Source: Clostridia bacterium (GTDB taxonomy: Bacteria > Bacillota > Clostridia > TANB77 > CAG-508). From it: a DNA stretch of 64,000 nt. Position 1 is the stretch's first letter. Every line of letters starts with the position of its first letter. Below are positions 50,706 to 59,722 of the stretch, piece by piece. The position numbers and the translations under genes are program-made. The stretch is from positions 62,001-126,000 of the forward strand of contig JAGAKS010000017.1 of assembly GCA_017625465.1 (NCBI GenBank), written 5' to 3'. Under the pieces are notes generated by a model. That model searched no databases, had not been told where the DNA came from, and saw only the letters and a program-made list of their open reading frames with translations.

Positions 50706-53700
50706 ATGAGAAGGAAAACACTAATCGTAATAGCATTAATTGCAGTAATGTTATTAAGCAGCTTTCTTCCTCTAGTGGAGGTTTATGCTGCAGAAGACGC
50801 AACAGTAACAGAAATGACCTTCAATTCAGACCTATATAAAGGTTTAAAAGAATATTTCCAAGGAAAAAACATTGATGCAATATACAATGATGTTGAGCAT
50901 ACTATTACAATGTCAAACGAAGTATTAAATGGAGTTGAAGAAATTTCTTTAAAAGAGAAAGGATTAAGCAATATTGCTGGTATCGAAAACTTTACTAATG
51001 TAAAAAGCTTAATTTTATCTGCAAACAATTTATCAGAAAAAAGCAATTTAGGTGTATTAAATAGCTTATCAAAATTAAACTACCTAGATCTTTCTTCTAA
51101 TAATATTAAAGATTTAAGTGAAATTGAACCACTTATAATGAAATTAATAGCAATAGATACAAATGCTATTAATATAAGCAGCCAAACTGCAAAAGCTGTT
51201 TATGATATTGAAATTGATCAAGAAGAACAAACTTTAACAAGATCTTTTACATTACCTCAAATATTACAAATGGCAGGTATTGCTAAAGATGGTAAAATAA
51301 ATAATAAAGGATATTTAAAAGCTGATTGGTTTGTTGAAACAGATTATGCTTCTAATAGAAATTCTTATTCATCAATTAAACCTTATATTGTATCAAGTAG
51401 TATACCAAACCCAGTTACATCAGAAGATGATTCTTTTGATATTCAAGTTGGTATAGAAGATTCAGTAGGAAATTATTTACCATTAGAAGGTTTAGTAAAA
51501 TTATCTATTACTATTAAAGATATAAGTTCAGATGGATATACATTAAATCCAGCATCAAAAAACTTATTAAAAGATAGTGTATTTACAATATTCTTTGTAG
51601 TTCATGTAGATGATACAGATGCTGTTATAATAAAAGATAGAAATTTATATAGAGCAATAAAAGAACAATTAACAAAAAATCAAGAAATCAATCCAGATTT
51701 AATAAGCTATAAATATGGAACAACAGCAGACGGAGAAGTTTACTATGATGTATGTGATTACTATTATAATACTTCAACAAAAGAAGGAACATTATCAGTA
51801 GGCGGAACAGATATATATAAAATAAGTAACTTTAGCTTAAATGGTGGAGAATCTATCATTAGAGTTAAAAATGCATCAGGAAGCTATGTGTCTACAACAG
51901 AACCAGTAAAATACGAAGCTGTTGATGTAACAGAAGTAGATGAATATGGTTCAGTTACAACAAAACGTAAAATAAAAGTTCCACACATCAATACAGATTG
52001 TAGAGATTTATATGTTGATGCATGGGATGAACCACAAGCTTTTGTAATAACAGATTTAGATTTAGTAAATAAAATCACTTCTTTGATTTTAAATGATAAG
52101 AGAATATATGATTTATCAGGATTAGAAGGATTTATAGGATTAGAATCAAATTTAAATGTTTCTTATAACTATATAGACACAATGGCAACTATTTACTTAT
52201 TACAAAAAGAAAAAGAAGGAAGAAACAGCTCATTACAAGAATTATTTAGTGAGAAAAAAGCTGCTATGGCATCTAAGAAAGATAAAGTAACATCTGCATA
52301 TAAAAGTGCAACAGATGCTAAAAAAGCTATAGAAGCTGAAATTAAGAAAATTGAAGAAAACTTAAATAAATTATCTGAAATTACAGATACATCATCATCA
52401 GAATATACAAACACAGTAAAAGCAATTGAAGCAAGCATTAAAACAATAAATGGTGATGGTACAGATGAAAATCCAGGATTAATTGGAACTATTAAAAAAG
52501 CTTTCACAGATCCACAAGACGGAATACAAGCTAATTTAGCAGAAATGTATAATAGACTTGCAAAAATGTACAAAGTATACAATAAAGAATACAAATTAAC
52601 AAGTATTTTAATACCAGAAATGAATTACCAAACTGAAGAAGAATGGGAAACATATAAAGAAACAAACAAAACTTTAGCTGGTGCTAAAGAGATGGCAAAA
52701 GCTGAAGTAGCAAGAATTAATACTTTAGAAAAAGCTGGAGCATTATCTATATTAGAAAAAGCATTAATTGTTAAAGCATTTGGTTTATCATTATCAGATG
52801 AACAAGAATTCCCAGTTTCTTATGCCTTAAATGAATTAGTTAAAAACTATGAAGAAGTAAGTGCAGGAAGAAGTACTTGGGTAAGTATGAATGCAGAGTT
52901 TATTGAAATAGGAATTTACTCATCAGCAGCAAATTATTGCTTACTTGAAAGAATGAACAATGATACTGCAGTAGCAGCTTGCTATGTAGAAGATTACTTA
53001 GCTTCAGTATTACAAAACTATAGCTATGAAGATATTGATACAGATTTAGTACAAGCAATTTATGAAAAAGTAAAATACGGAACAACTTCTTCAAAATATG
53101 ATTATTATTTAAATCAAATATTTACAACTTATATAGCACAAGAATTAACTTACGAAGGAGTTACTTTACCAGCATGCAAAGGACAATATTATAAAGTAAG
53201 TAAATTAAATGTAAACGTTACTGAAAGAAGTAGTGGAGTTGCTTCAATAGGAAATTACCCAAGTGCAGTAAACTTTACTGAAACAATCAGTGTCGTTAAT
53301 AAAACAAGCTCATCAGGAACATTATTCTTTGACCAATTAATGAATTTAGTAAATAAATTTACAGCTATTGATGAAACATCTTTATATGTAAATTTACCAG
53401 CATTAAAGAGAATAGATGTTAGAAATAATGAAATCGAAACATTAGGTCCAACAGAAGTTACTGTAGTTGATAAAGAAGGAAATGAACAAACAACAACAGA
53501 AACTTTAGCAACATTGAAAAACTTAAAAGAATTATATGCAGGACATAACTTCGTATCAGGAGATATTGCTTGTGTAGATTGGACAACATTAACATCATTA
53601 AAGAAATTAGACTTATCATATAACTTTATACGTGATATTAAACCATTAGAAGTTCTAAAGAACTTAAGATACTTAGATGTATCAGATAACTTATTAGCTG

Positions 53701-55184
53701 GTCCATTTAATATATCTGTAAGAAAAATGGAAAAATTACATGATTTAAAATTAGCAGGAAACCAATACACAGATATTAGTCAAATATTAAATGATTATGA
53801 AATGATATCTGGAGGAGACTTTACAAATTATTTTGCTAGAGAAGATACATTAAACTTAGACTTAAGTAGACAAGAATTAGAAATTAACATTGAGGATCCA
53901 ATTCCTTATGATGCAAATGCAAATGTTAAAGAAATAGAATTACCACCTATATTTGCACAATTAGAATATATTGATGCACCAAGAACAGCTTTTGGAACAA
54001 CAAGTTCTAAAGGTTCTATCCAAGCAAGAGGTGGAGTTGCATATATACCAGTACATGAGGCTGGAGATTATGAAGCAACAGTAAAAGTTATAGCAGCAAA
54101 TGGTTACCCAGAAGAAGTAACAACATCTGTTGGTATAAATACAATTTGTACAATCAATTATGCAGTAAGAAAAGCTAATGTAACAGAAGTAGTAATTAAT
54201 GAAAATGTTACAGCAGTTGAAAAAGGACAAACATATAATTTTACAGCAACAGTTGAAGGCGAAAACATTGCAGATAGAAGAGTTTCATGGTCACTATCTG
54301 GAAACAATAGTACAGGAACAACAATATCTGAAAATGGAGAATTAGTAATTGCAGCAGATGAAACTTCTGAAAAAATTACTATTACAGCTACTTCAAGAGC
54401 AAATGATAGTAAGAGTGTAAGATTAGACTTAGCAGTTATAGCAGAAGGTGCAAGTGCAATTACAGGTATAAAAATTGAAGCAGACAAAACAACAGTTAAA
54501 CCAGGAATGACAGTAAACTTATCAGCAACTGTTGAAGGTGTAAATTTAACAGAAGATGCTCAAGCAGTTACATGGAATATAGCTGGACATAAGAGTACAA
54601 GAACAACAATTAGCGAAGAAGGTGTTCTAACAACTGGAACAAATGAACCAGAAGGAACAACAATTACAGTAACAGCAACATCAGTTGCAAATCCAGCAGT
54701 AACAGCAAGTAAAGATATAAAAGTTTCAACAACAGAACCAGAAACACCAACAAATCCAGAAGAACCAAATTATGGATATACAGTTTCAAGTGATGGTACT
54801 GAAGTTTTAGGAATCTCTCCAAATACAAAAGCAACAGACTTCAAATCAAAATTAGTAAGTGATCCAAGCTATACAGTTGAAGTAAAAAGAGAAGGAAATA
54901 CTGTTTCTGATACTAACTATGTAGCAACAAGTGATATAGTAGTTATCACTAAAGATGGAGAACTAGTAGGAAGTTATGAATTAGTTGTTAAAGGTGATGT
55001 AAATGGAGATGGTGTAGCAGATGCCTTAGATAGTTCTTTAATAAAAGCTCATAGAGCAAAATTAGAAACTTTATCTGGAGCATACTTACAAGCAGCAGAT
55101 ATCAACAATGACGGCTATGTTGATATAATAGATGTAAGATTACTATTATATCACAGAGCAAAAATTGATGGATATATTCTATAA
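50706..55184 (+). CDS. Secreted LRR / Ig-like protein with C-terminal type I dockerin
   Basis: A 1492-residue secreted protein. ATG 50706 with GGGAGG upstream is chosen over a distal in-frame start that would precede the promoter. Signal peptide ~1-26 (LVEVYAAED). Leucine-rich repeats lie at ~85-142, ~457-486 and ~897-1025 (L-K-K-L-D-L-S-Y-N, L-R-Y-L-D-V-S-D-N). A long helical segment spans ~500-880, two Big_2-type Ig modules ~1155-1342, and the dockerin ~1429-1492 with two Ca-binding loops (DVNGDGVADALD and DINNDGYVDIID). It has no membrane anchor of its own. The next gene encodes a membrane-anchored cohesin-like protein, so dockerin-cohesin capture at the surface is likely. LRR domains suggest protein binding rather than glycan hydrolysis; no catalytic domain seen. 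Confidence 0.88.
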   Translation: MRRKTLIVIALIAVMLLSSFLPLVEVYAAEDATVTEMTFNSDLYKGLKEYFQGKNIDAIYNDVEHTITMSNEVLNGVEEISLKEKGLSNIAGIENFTNVKSLILSANNLSEKSNLGVLNSLSKLNYLDLSSNNIKDLSEIEPLIMKLIAIDTNAINISSQTAKAVYDIEIDQEEQTLTRSFTLPQILQMAGIAKDGKINNKGYLKADWFVETDYASNRNSYSSIKPYIVSSSIPNPVTSEDDSFDIQVGIEDSVGNYLPLEGLVKLSITIKDISSDGYTLNPASKNLLKDSVFTIFFVVHVDDTDAVIIKDRNLYRAIKEQLTKNQEINPDLISYKYGTTADGEVYYDVCDYYYNTSTKEGTLSVGGTDIYKISNFSLNGGESIIRVKNASGSYVSTTEPVKYEAVDVTEVDEYGSVTTKRKIKVPHINTDCRDLYVDAWDEPQAFVITDLDLVNKITSLILNDKRIYDLSGLEGFIGLESNLNVSYNYIDTMATIYLLQKEKEGRNSSLQELFSEKKAAMASKKDKVTSAYKSATDAKKAIEAEIKKIEENLNKLSEITDTSSSEYTNTVKAIEASIKTINGDGTDENPGLIGTIKKAFTDPQDGIQANLAEMYNRLAKMYKVYNKEYKLTSILIPEMNYQTEEEWETYKETNKTLAGAKEMAKAEVARINTLEKAGALSILEKALIVKAFGLSLSDEQEFPVSYALNELVKNYEEVSAGRSTWVSMNAEFIEIGIYSSAANYCLLERMNNDTAVAACYVEDYLASVLQNYSYEDIDTDLVQAIYEKVKYGTTSSKYDYYLNQIFTTYIAQELTYEGVTLPACKGQYYKVSKLNVNVTERSSGVASIGNYPSAVNFTETISVVNKTSSSGTLFFDQLMNLVNKFTAIDETSLYVNLPALKRIDVRNNEIETLGPTEVTVVDKEGNEQTTTETLATLKNLKELYAGHNFVSGDIACVDWTTLTSLKKLDLSYNFIRDIKPLEVLKNLRYLDVSDNLLAGPFNISVRKMEKLHDLKLAGNQYTDISQILNDYEMISGGDFTNYFAREDTLNLDLSRQELEINIEDPIPYDANANVKEIELPPIFAQLEYIDAPRTAFGTTSSKGSIQARGGVAYIPVHEAGDYEATVKVIAANGYPEEVTTSVGINTICTINYAVRKANVTEVVINENVTAVEKGQTYNFTATVEGENIADRRVSWSLSGNNSTGTTISENGELVIAADETSEKITITATSRANDSKSVRLDLAVIAEGASAITGIKIEADKTTVKPGMTVNLSATVEGVNLTEDAQAVTWNIAGHKSTRTTISEEGVLTTGTNEPEGTTITVTATSVANPAVTASKDIKVSTTEPETPTNPEEPNYGYTVSSDGTEVLGISPNTKATDFKSKLVSDPSYTVEVKREGNTVSDTNYVATSDIVVITKDGELVGSYELVVKGDVNGDGVADALDSSLIKAHRAKLETLSGAYLQAADINNDGYVDIIDVRLLLYHRAKIDGYIL

Positions 55185-55203
55185 TTAAATAAAATCCCAG
55201 ACG

Positions 55204-55234
55204 AATTCTCATAGGAAGTTTTCCTATGAGAATT
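55204..55234. other. Strong hairpin between dockerin and cohesin genes
   Basis: A perfect 14-bp inverted repeat, AATTCTCATAGGAA / TTCCTATGAGAATT, with a 3-nt loop but no T tract on the plus strand. It could be an mRNA-stabilising or processing structure, or a weak terminator. Confidence 0.6.
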
Positions 55235-55263
55235 TGTCAAAAAAAGGTATTGCATTTGATAAT
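55234..55263 (+). promoter_or_regulatory. Possible promoter of the cohesin-like gene
   Basis: TTGTCA at 55234-55239, 18-nt spacer, GATAAT at 55258-55263. An alternative is TTGCAT (55250) with TATTCT (55273). Confidence 0.4.
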
Positions 55264-55314
55264 ATTTAGTGATATTCTTAATATGTATATATAACGATTA
55301 TAGGAGAAAATGTC

Positions 55315-56223
55315 ATGAAAAAGAAATTATTATTAGTGTATGTATTTGTAGCATTTGTACTATTATGTACAAATGTATATGCTGTAGTTACAATGAATGT
55401 GGGACTTACAGCAGATAAAACATCTGTAAAACCAGGTGAAGAAGTGGTTGTTACAGTTAATTTGAAAAATATTTCAAATCCAGTTTCATCAGTAGAAGGA
55501 TATATAAATATTGATGAAGATGTATTTAAAGAAACAATAAAAGATGCGCTTGTTATAAAAGATAACAAAATTGAAGTAACATCTGGAAGTACAGTTTTAA
55601 ATAAATTAAGTTATGCTTTTGATCCAACTTCAACAAATGCTGATTATGATGTTGTTTTTAATACCAAAAAGGAAACTATTGAAAACAATGATTGTTTCTT
55701 GGTTATGGATTTATCTCAAGCTATAGAAAACAGTGCAGATATTTTACAATTCAAATTTACAGTTAAAGATAATGCAACAGTTAAAAAAGTTGAAGATGCA
55801 ATAAAAATAGAGAAAGTAGTTGCTACTTCTGCTGAAGAAAGAACAGGAGAAATGTCTGCAACTTTAGATATCAATGTTGTAAAAGCAAATGAACCAGCTG
55901 AAGAAAATAATACTGTAAACAATACAGTAAATGATACAGAAAATACAAATAAAAATACAAATACAAACACTAACCAAAATACAAATACAAATAAAAATAC
56001 TAATACAAATGCTAATCAAAATACAAACAAAAACACAAATAATACAAATTCAGCAAATAACGTAAATAATACAGTAAATAACACTAACACAAATAAAGAT
56101 AATACAGTTGCCGGAAGTAATATACCAGCAGCAGGTGCAGGATTTATAATTGTTCCAATTATTATTTTTGCAGTATTAGCATACATTAGTTACAATAAAT
56201 ATATTAAATACAGAGGTATTTAG
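55315..56223 (+). CDS. Membrane-anchored cohesin-like surface protein
   Basis: A 302-residue exported protein. Signal peptide ~1-23. Residues ~24-192 form one beta-sandwich whose start (ADKTSVKPGEEVVVTVNLKN) and spacing match cohesin domains, the dockerin receptors of cellulosomes. Residues ~196-262 are an Asn/Thr/Lys linker of near-repeats. The C-terminus is S-N-I-P-A-A-G-A-G, a membrane helix (~270-290) and a short basic tail, which may be a true anchor or a divergent sorting signal. It follows the dockerin gene, with the hairpin in between. Probable role: anchoring scaffoldin for the dockerin protein. Cohesin identity is by pattern, not search. Confidence 0.75.
   Translation: MKKKLLLVYVFVAFVLLCTNVYAVVTMNVGLTADKTSVKPGEEVVVTVNLKNISNPVSSVEGYINIDEDVFKETIKDALVIKDNKIEVTSGSTVLNKLSYAFDPTSTNADYDVVFNTKKETIENNDCFLVMDLSQAIENSADILQFKFTVKDNATVKKVEDAIKIEKVVATSAEERTGEMSATLDINVVKANEPAEENNTVNNTVNDTENTNKNTNTNTNQNTNTNKNTNTNANQNTNKNTNNTNSANNVNNTVNNTNTNKDNTVAGSNIPAAGAGFIIVPIIIFAVLAYISYNKYIKYRGI
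55914..56095 (+). repeat. Low-complexity Asn/Thr codon repeat in the cohesin-like gene
   Basis: Near-tandem AAT-ACA-AAT-AAA triplets encode the N/T/K linker between cohesin-like domain and anchor. Such tracts can change length by slippage without frameshift. Confidence 0.8.
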
Positions 56224-56237
56224 AAAATAATGTTTAG

Positions 56238-56270
56238 AAAGAAGCTTTTTAAAAGAGCTTCTTTTTATTT
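56238..56270 (+). terminator. Terminator after the cohesin-like gene
   Basis: AAAGAAGCT / AGCTTCTTT stem (56238-56246 with 56256-56264) followed by T-rich sequence. Confidence 0.75.
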
Positions 56271-56281
56271 TTTCAAAATAC

Positions 56282-56309
56282 TTGCTTATTTTTTTGAATA
56301 TGATATAAT
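56282..56309 (+). promoter_or_regulatory. Promoter of lemA
   Basis: TTGCTT at 56282-56287, 16-nt spacer, TATAAT at 56304-56309, then GGAGG before the ATG. Confidence 0.6.
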
Positions 56310-56341
56310 ATTATCAAATTTAATATGGAGGAAATGTAATT

Positions 56342-56893
56342 ATGATGATGCTAATTATAATAATAATTGTTATATTAGTTGTAGTTGCACTTATGTACAA
56401 TGGCTTAATTTCTTCAAGAAATAGAGTTAAAAATGCTTGGAGCCAAATAGATGTACAATTACAAAGAAGATTTGATTTAATTCCTAATTTAGTAGAAACA
56501 GTAAAAGGCTATATGGATCATGAAGAATCAGTTTTAACAAAAGTTACAGAACTTAGAACTTCATGGGCTAATGCTTCAACAGTTTCAAAAAAAGCTGAAT
56601 TAGATTCTGAATTATCTGGAGCTTTAAAAACAATTATGGCAGTTTCAGAAAATTATCCAGATTTAAAATCTAGTAAAAACTTTACAGAATTACAAGAAGA
56701 ACTAAGAAGTACAGAGGATAAAATTGCTTATGCTAGACAATTTTATAATGATACTGTTACAATTTATAACACAAAATTAGAAACAATACCTACAAATATT
56801 ATAGCTTCTATGTTTAATTTTAAACAAGAAGAATTATTTGAGGCAGCTTCAGATGAAGCAAGACAAAATGTTAAAGTAGATTTTAACAAATAA
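56342..56893 (+). CDS. LemA family protein
   Basis: A 183-residue LemA protein. One N-terminal membrane helix (~2-20) has a very short external end, followed by a helical cytoplasmic domain with the family signature [27 protein letters not shown]. Function is unsettled; lemA is often linked to htpX, as here (53-nt gap with a hairpin). There are two adjacent ATGs (56342, 56345). Confidence 0.93.
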   Translation: MMMLIIIIIVILVVVALMYNGLISSRNRVKNAWSQIDVQLQRRFDLIPNLVETVKGYMDHEESVLTKVTELRTSWANASTVSKKAELDSELSGALKTIMAVSENYPDLKSSKNFTELQEELRSTEDKIAYARQFYNDTVTIYNTKLETIPTNIIASMFNFKQEELFEAASDEARQNVKVDFNK

Positions 56894-56902
56894 TTAATTT
56901 GG

Positions 56903-56936
56903 GGCGAATAAATTATTATTCGCCTTGTTTTTTTTA
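56903..56936 (+). terminator. Terminator-like hairpin between lemA and htpX
   Basis: GGCGAATAA / TTATTCGCC (56903-56911 with 56916-56924, ATTA loop) and an eight-T run that abuts the htpX ribosome site. No separate htpX promoter is visible, so readthrough must feed htpX. Confidence 0.8.
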
Positions 56937-56946
56937 GGAGTAGATT

Positions 56947-57840
56947 ATGTACGAAGATATTAAAAAGAATAAAATAAAAACAGGTGTTATAGTATTTTTA
57001 TTTACACTTATGATAGCAGTAATAATATATGCAGTATGTGAATTTCTTGGATTGGGTGAGTATACAATTGTTTTTGCAGCAATATTTTCTATCATTTCTG
57101 CAATTGCAACATATTATAATTGTGATAAGATAGTGTTAGCCTCAGTTAAGGCAAGACCTGCAACAAGAGAAGAAGATTTACAACTTACAAATATATTAGA
57201 TGGCTTAATGGTAGCATCTGGTTTAGAAGCTAAACCAAGATTATATGTAGTAGATTCAAATCAACCAAATGCTTTTGCAACAGGTAGAAATCCACAAAAT
57301 GCCGTTATATGTGTAACAACAGGTTTAATAGAAAAACTTAATTATAGAGAATTAGAAGCAGTTGTTGCTCACGAGCTTTCACACATTAAAAATTATGATA
57401 TTAGACTTTCAGCTGTAATTAGTGTAATGGCTGGTTTTGTTGTGATGCTCTCAGATATACTTTTCCGTTCTAGATTTAGAGGTAGGAGAAATGATGATAA
57501 TGATAGTCATAATTCTCTTGAAATTATTTTAATGTTAGTAGGATTAATATTGTTAATTTTATCTCCGATAATTTCAAATTTAATTCAATTAGCAGTTTCA
57601 AGAAGAAGAGAGTATTTAGCTGATGCTACAGCTGTATCTTTTACGAGAAATCCAGATGGCTTAATTTCAGCACTTAAGAAAATATCAGAGGATGATTCTG
57701 AATTAGATGTAGCAAGTCAAAGTAATGCATTTATGTATATTGAAAATCCTTTCAAAAAGAAGAGAAAAGAAGTAAGTAGTCTATTTTCAACACATCCATC
57801 AGTAGCTGAAAGAGTTACAGCATTAGAAAATTTAAGATAA
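56947..57840 (+). CDS. htpX: HtpX-family membrane zinc metalloprotease
   Basis: A 297-residue M48B protease that degrades misfolded membrane proteins. It has two N-terminal helices (~13-32 and ~37-55), the zinc motif H142-E143-L-S-H146 and a third zinc-ligand region R-R-E-Y-L-A-D-A. Two further hydrophobic segments (~155-172 and ~190-215) complete the HtpX layout. A complete, presumably active enzyme. TAGGAG ribosome site. Confidence 0.93.
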   Translation: MYEDIKKNKIKTGVIVFLFTLMIAVIIYAVCEFLGLGEYTIVFAAIFSIISAIATYYNCDKIVLASVKARPATREEDLQLTNILDGLMVASGLEAKPRLYVVDSNQPNAFATGRNPQNAVICVTTGLIEKLNYRELEAVVAHELSHIKNYDIRLSAVISVMAGFVVMLSDILFRSRFRGRRNDDNDSHNSLEIILMLVGLILLILSPIISNLIQLAVSRRREYLADATAVSFTRNPDGLISALKKISEDDSELDVASQSNAFMYIENPFKKKRKEVSSLFSTHPSVAERVTALENLR

Positions 57841-57849
57841 AAGTCATAA

Positions 57850-57878
57850 TTGACAAAAATTAATAATAATAGTATAAT
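57850..57878 (+). promoter_or_regulatory. Consensus sigma-A promoter of the G5/3D gene
   Basis: TTGACA at 57850-57855, 17-nt spacer, TATAAT at 57873-57878: a perfect consensus. Confidence 0.9.
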
Positions 57879-57908
57879 ATGCTCGTAACTTTAAGGAGGT
57901 ACATTTTT

Positions 57909-58892
57909 ATGAAAACAGACAAAAAATTATCTGTAAAGATAATTCGTAAGATTGTTTTTGTATGTATTATTCTAATTTGTTTATTTACAGTTGGTGTTTT
58001 AGCTGGGAAATCTGATTTAACAGATGTAACAATTGTTTTTTCAGATGATACAGAAATATCAGTTATGACATCAAATGTAAAAGTTTCTGATATATTAGAT
58101 GAAAATCATATTTTATTACTTCCAGATGAAGTAGTAGAACCAAATTTAGAATCTAATATTGATATTGCTAAAAAAATAGTAATTAGTAAAGCAAAAGAAG
58201 AAAAAGTTGTTGTTGCTGAAGATGTTCAAAGTGTTTCAACAGAAGAAATACTTGGAAAATATGTAACAATTACTGAAAAAATTATCATAGAACAAGTTGA
58301 AATTCCTTTTGAAACAATTACAAAAGATGTTTCTAGAGAGGGCACAGAGACAACAGATAGAGTATTACAAAATGGGAAAAACGGTTTAAAAGAAATAAAA
58401 TATAGAGCAAAATTCCAAGATGAAGTTGAAATAGAAAGAACAGTTATATCAGAAACTGTAATAAAAGAACCAGTTAACAAAATCATTCAAATTTCTACAA
58501 AAATTTCTTCTAGGTCAGCGATAAGAAATAATTCTATTGCACCTTCTGCAATTGCAGCAAGTGTAGAAGGAATGCAAGGTAGAGCAGTTACACTTAATGC
58601 ATCAGCATATACAGCATCTACTTGTGGAAAAGCAGTAGGAAGTCCAGGTTATGGAATTACATCTTCAGGTGCTGCGGCAAGATCTTATTATACAGTTGCA
58701 GCTGGTGGAGCTTATCCAATTGGAACAGTTGTATATATTCCATATTTTGCAAGTGCACCAAATGGTGGATGGTTTGTAGTTCAAGATAGAGGTGGAGCAA
58801 TTTCTAATAACAGAATAGATATCTACTTTGATACTATTGGAGAATGTAGACAATTTGGTAGAAGAAACTTAGAGTGTTATATATATAATTAA
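57909..58892 (+). CDS. YabE/Rpf-like wall protein: DUF348, G5 and 3D domains
   Basis: A 327-residue exported protein. ATG 57909 with AAGGAGGT is preferred to an upstream in-frame start. Signal-anchor ~12-33; a DUF348-like module (~40-90); a G5 domain (~112-190; E-I-P-F-E-T-I... G-K-N-G-L-K-E-I-K-Y-R). The C-terminal 3D domain (~230-325) carries its conserved acidic residues in V-Q-D-R-G-G-A-I and N-R-I-D-I-Y-F-D. 3D domains occur in MltA-like and Rpf/YabE wall-remodelling enzymes, suggesting peptidoglycan cleavage on the cell surface. Strongly expressed, judging by the promoter. Confidence 0.9.
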   Translation: MKTDKKLSVKIIRKIVFVCIILICLFTVGVLAGKSDLTDVTIVFSDDTEISVMTSNVKVSDILDENHILLLPDEVVEPNLESNIDIAKKIVISKAKEEKVVVAEDVQSVSTEEILGKYVTITEKIIIEQVEIPFETITKDVSREGTETTDRVLQNGKNGLKEIKYRAKFQDEVEIERTVISETVIKEPVNKIIQISTKISSRSAIRNNSIAPSAIAASVEGMQGRAVTLNASAYTASTCGKAVGSPGYGITSSGAAARSYYTVAAGGAYPIGTVVYIPYFASAPNGGWFVVQDRGGAISNNRIDIYFDTIGECRQFGRRNLECYIYN

Positions 58893-58921
58893 AGAGAATT
58901 TTTAAAAAATTCTCTTTTTTT
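58892..58921 (+). terminator. Terminator after the G5/3D gene
   Basis: AAGAGAATTTTT / AAAAATTCTCTT stem (58892-58903 with 58905-58916) and a T run. Confidence 0.88.
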
Positions 58922-58922
58922 A

Positions 58923-58951
58923 TTGACAAAAGAAAAAAAGTGTTGTTTAAT
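58923..58951 (+). promoter_or_regulatory. Promoter of the comM-dprA operon
   Basis: TTGACA at 58923-58928, 17-nt spacer, TTTAAT at 58946-58951. Confidence 0.65.
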
Positions 58952-59036
58952 AATTATAATTTATTTCAAAGTTCAGGCGATTCGCCAAAAAATCAAAATT
59001 TTTAAAAATTTCATAAGAAAGGAAAGTGATGTAAAA

Positions 59037-59684
59037 CTGGTTTCAGTAGTAAAATCTATGACTTTGCAAGGGTTAGAAGGTGTTCTTGTAAATGTAGAGG
59101 TAGATGTTTCAGGAGGTATGCCAGCTTGGAATGTTGTAGGCTTGCCAGATACAGCTATAAAGGAGTCGAAAGAAAGAATAAGAACAGCTATTAAAAATTG
59201 TAATGTTGAATTATTAAGTAGAAAATATATTGTTAATTTATCACCAGCGGATATTAGAAAAGAAGGTGCTGGTTTAGATTTAGCAATTGCTGTTGCTACA
59301 CTTATAAGTATTGAAAAAATAAAAGATTTTAATACAAAAGATGTTATTTTTCTAGGTGAGTTATCTTTAGATGCAAAAATTAAAAAAATAAATGGAATTC
59401 TTCCAATAGCTTTAGAAGCAAAAAAATATGGAATAAAAAGAATAGTGTTACCTGCTGAAAATGCTAAGGAAGCAAGTGTTGTAGATGGTATAGAGGTTAT
59501 TGGCGTTAATACTCTTGAAGAAGTAATCAAGTATTTAAATGGTGATATACATATAGAACCTACACGAGTAGATATAAATGGATTATTTGCCAAAAATAGT
59601 GAGGATAGTTTTGATTTTTCAGAAGTAAAAGGACAAGAAAGTATAAAAAGGGCTTTAGAAATTGCAGCTGCTGGTCGGGCATAA
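59037..59684 (+). pseudogene. ComM/YifB Mg-chelatase-like ATPase, N-terminal part (frameshifted)
   Basis: The N-terminal ChlI-like domain of ComM/YifB, an AAA+ protein linked to DNA uptake and branch migration: LQGLEGVLVNVEVDVSGGMP, N-V-V-G-L-P-D-T-A-I-K-E-S-K-E-R, V-N-L-S-P-A-D-I-R-K-E-G. The frame ends at TAA just after A-A-A-G, where the family continues into G-H-N and Walker A. An extra C at 59676 causes the stop. The start is odd: family alignment puts it at CTG 59037 (as M-V-S-V-V-K-S), with AAAGGA upstream; the nearby ATG 59029 is followed at once by TAA. A TTG at 58923 opens the same frame but lies in the -35 box. Third indel or CTG start unresolved. Confidence 0.8.
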
Positions 59685-59722
59685 TTGCCTTTTAATACGG
59701 AAATCCTGGTAGTGGCAAAACT

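Noticed and set aside
53961..54230. 89-codon antisense frame with many Cys/Tyr codons
   Set aside because: It is the complement of Ig-domain coding sequence in the LRR-dockerin gene; no ribosome site or promoter, and the composition is a frame artefact.
55914..56095. Repeated short units resembling a direct-repeat array
   Set aside because: They are in-frame Asn/Thr/Lys codons of a protein linker with no unique spacers, so not a CRISPR array.
56230..56424. 64-codon frame upstream of lemA
   Set aside because: It begins in the cohesin-gene terminator, crosses the lemA promoter and overlaps lemA in another frame, with no ribosome site.
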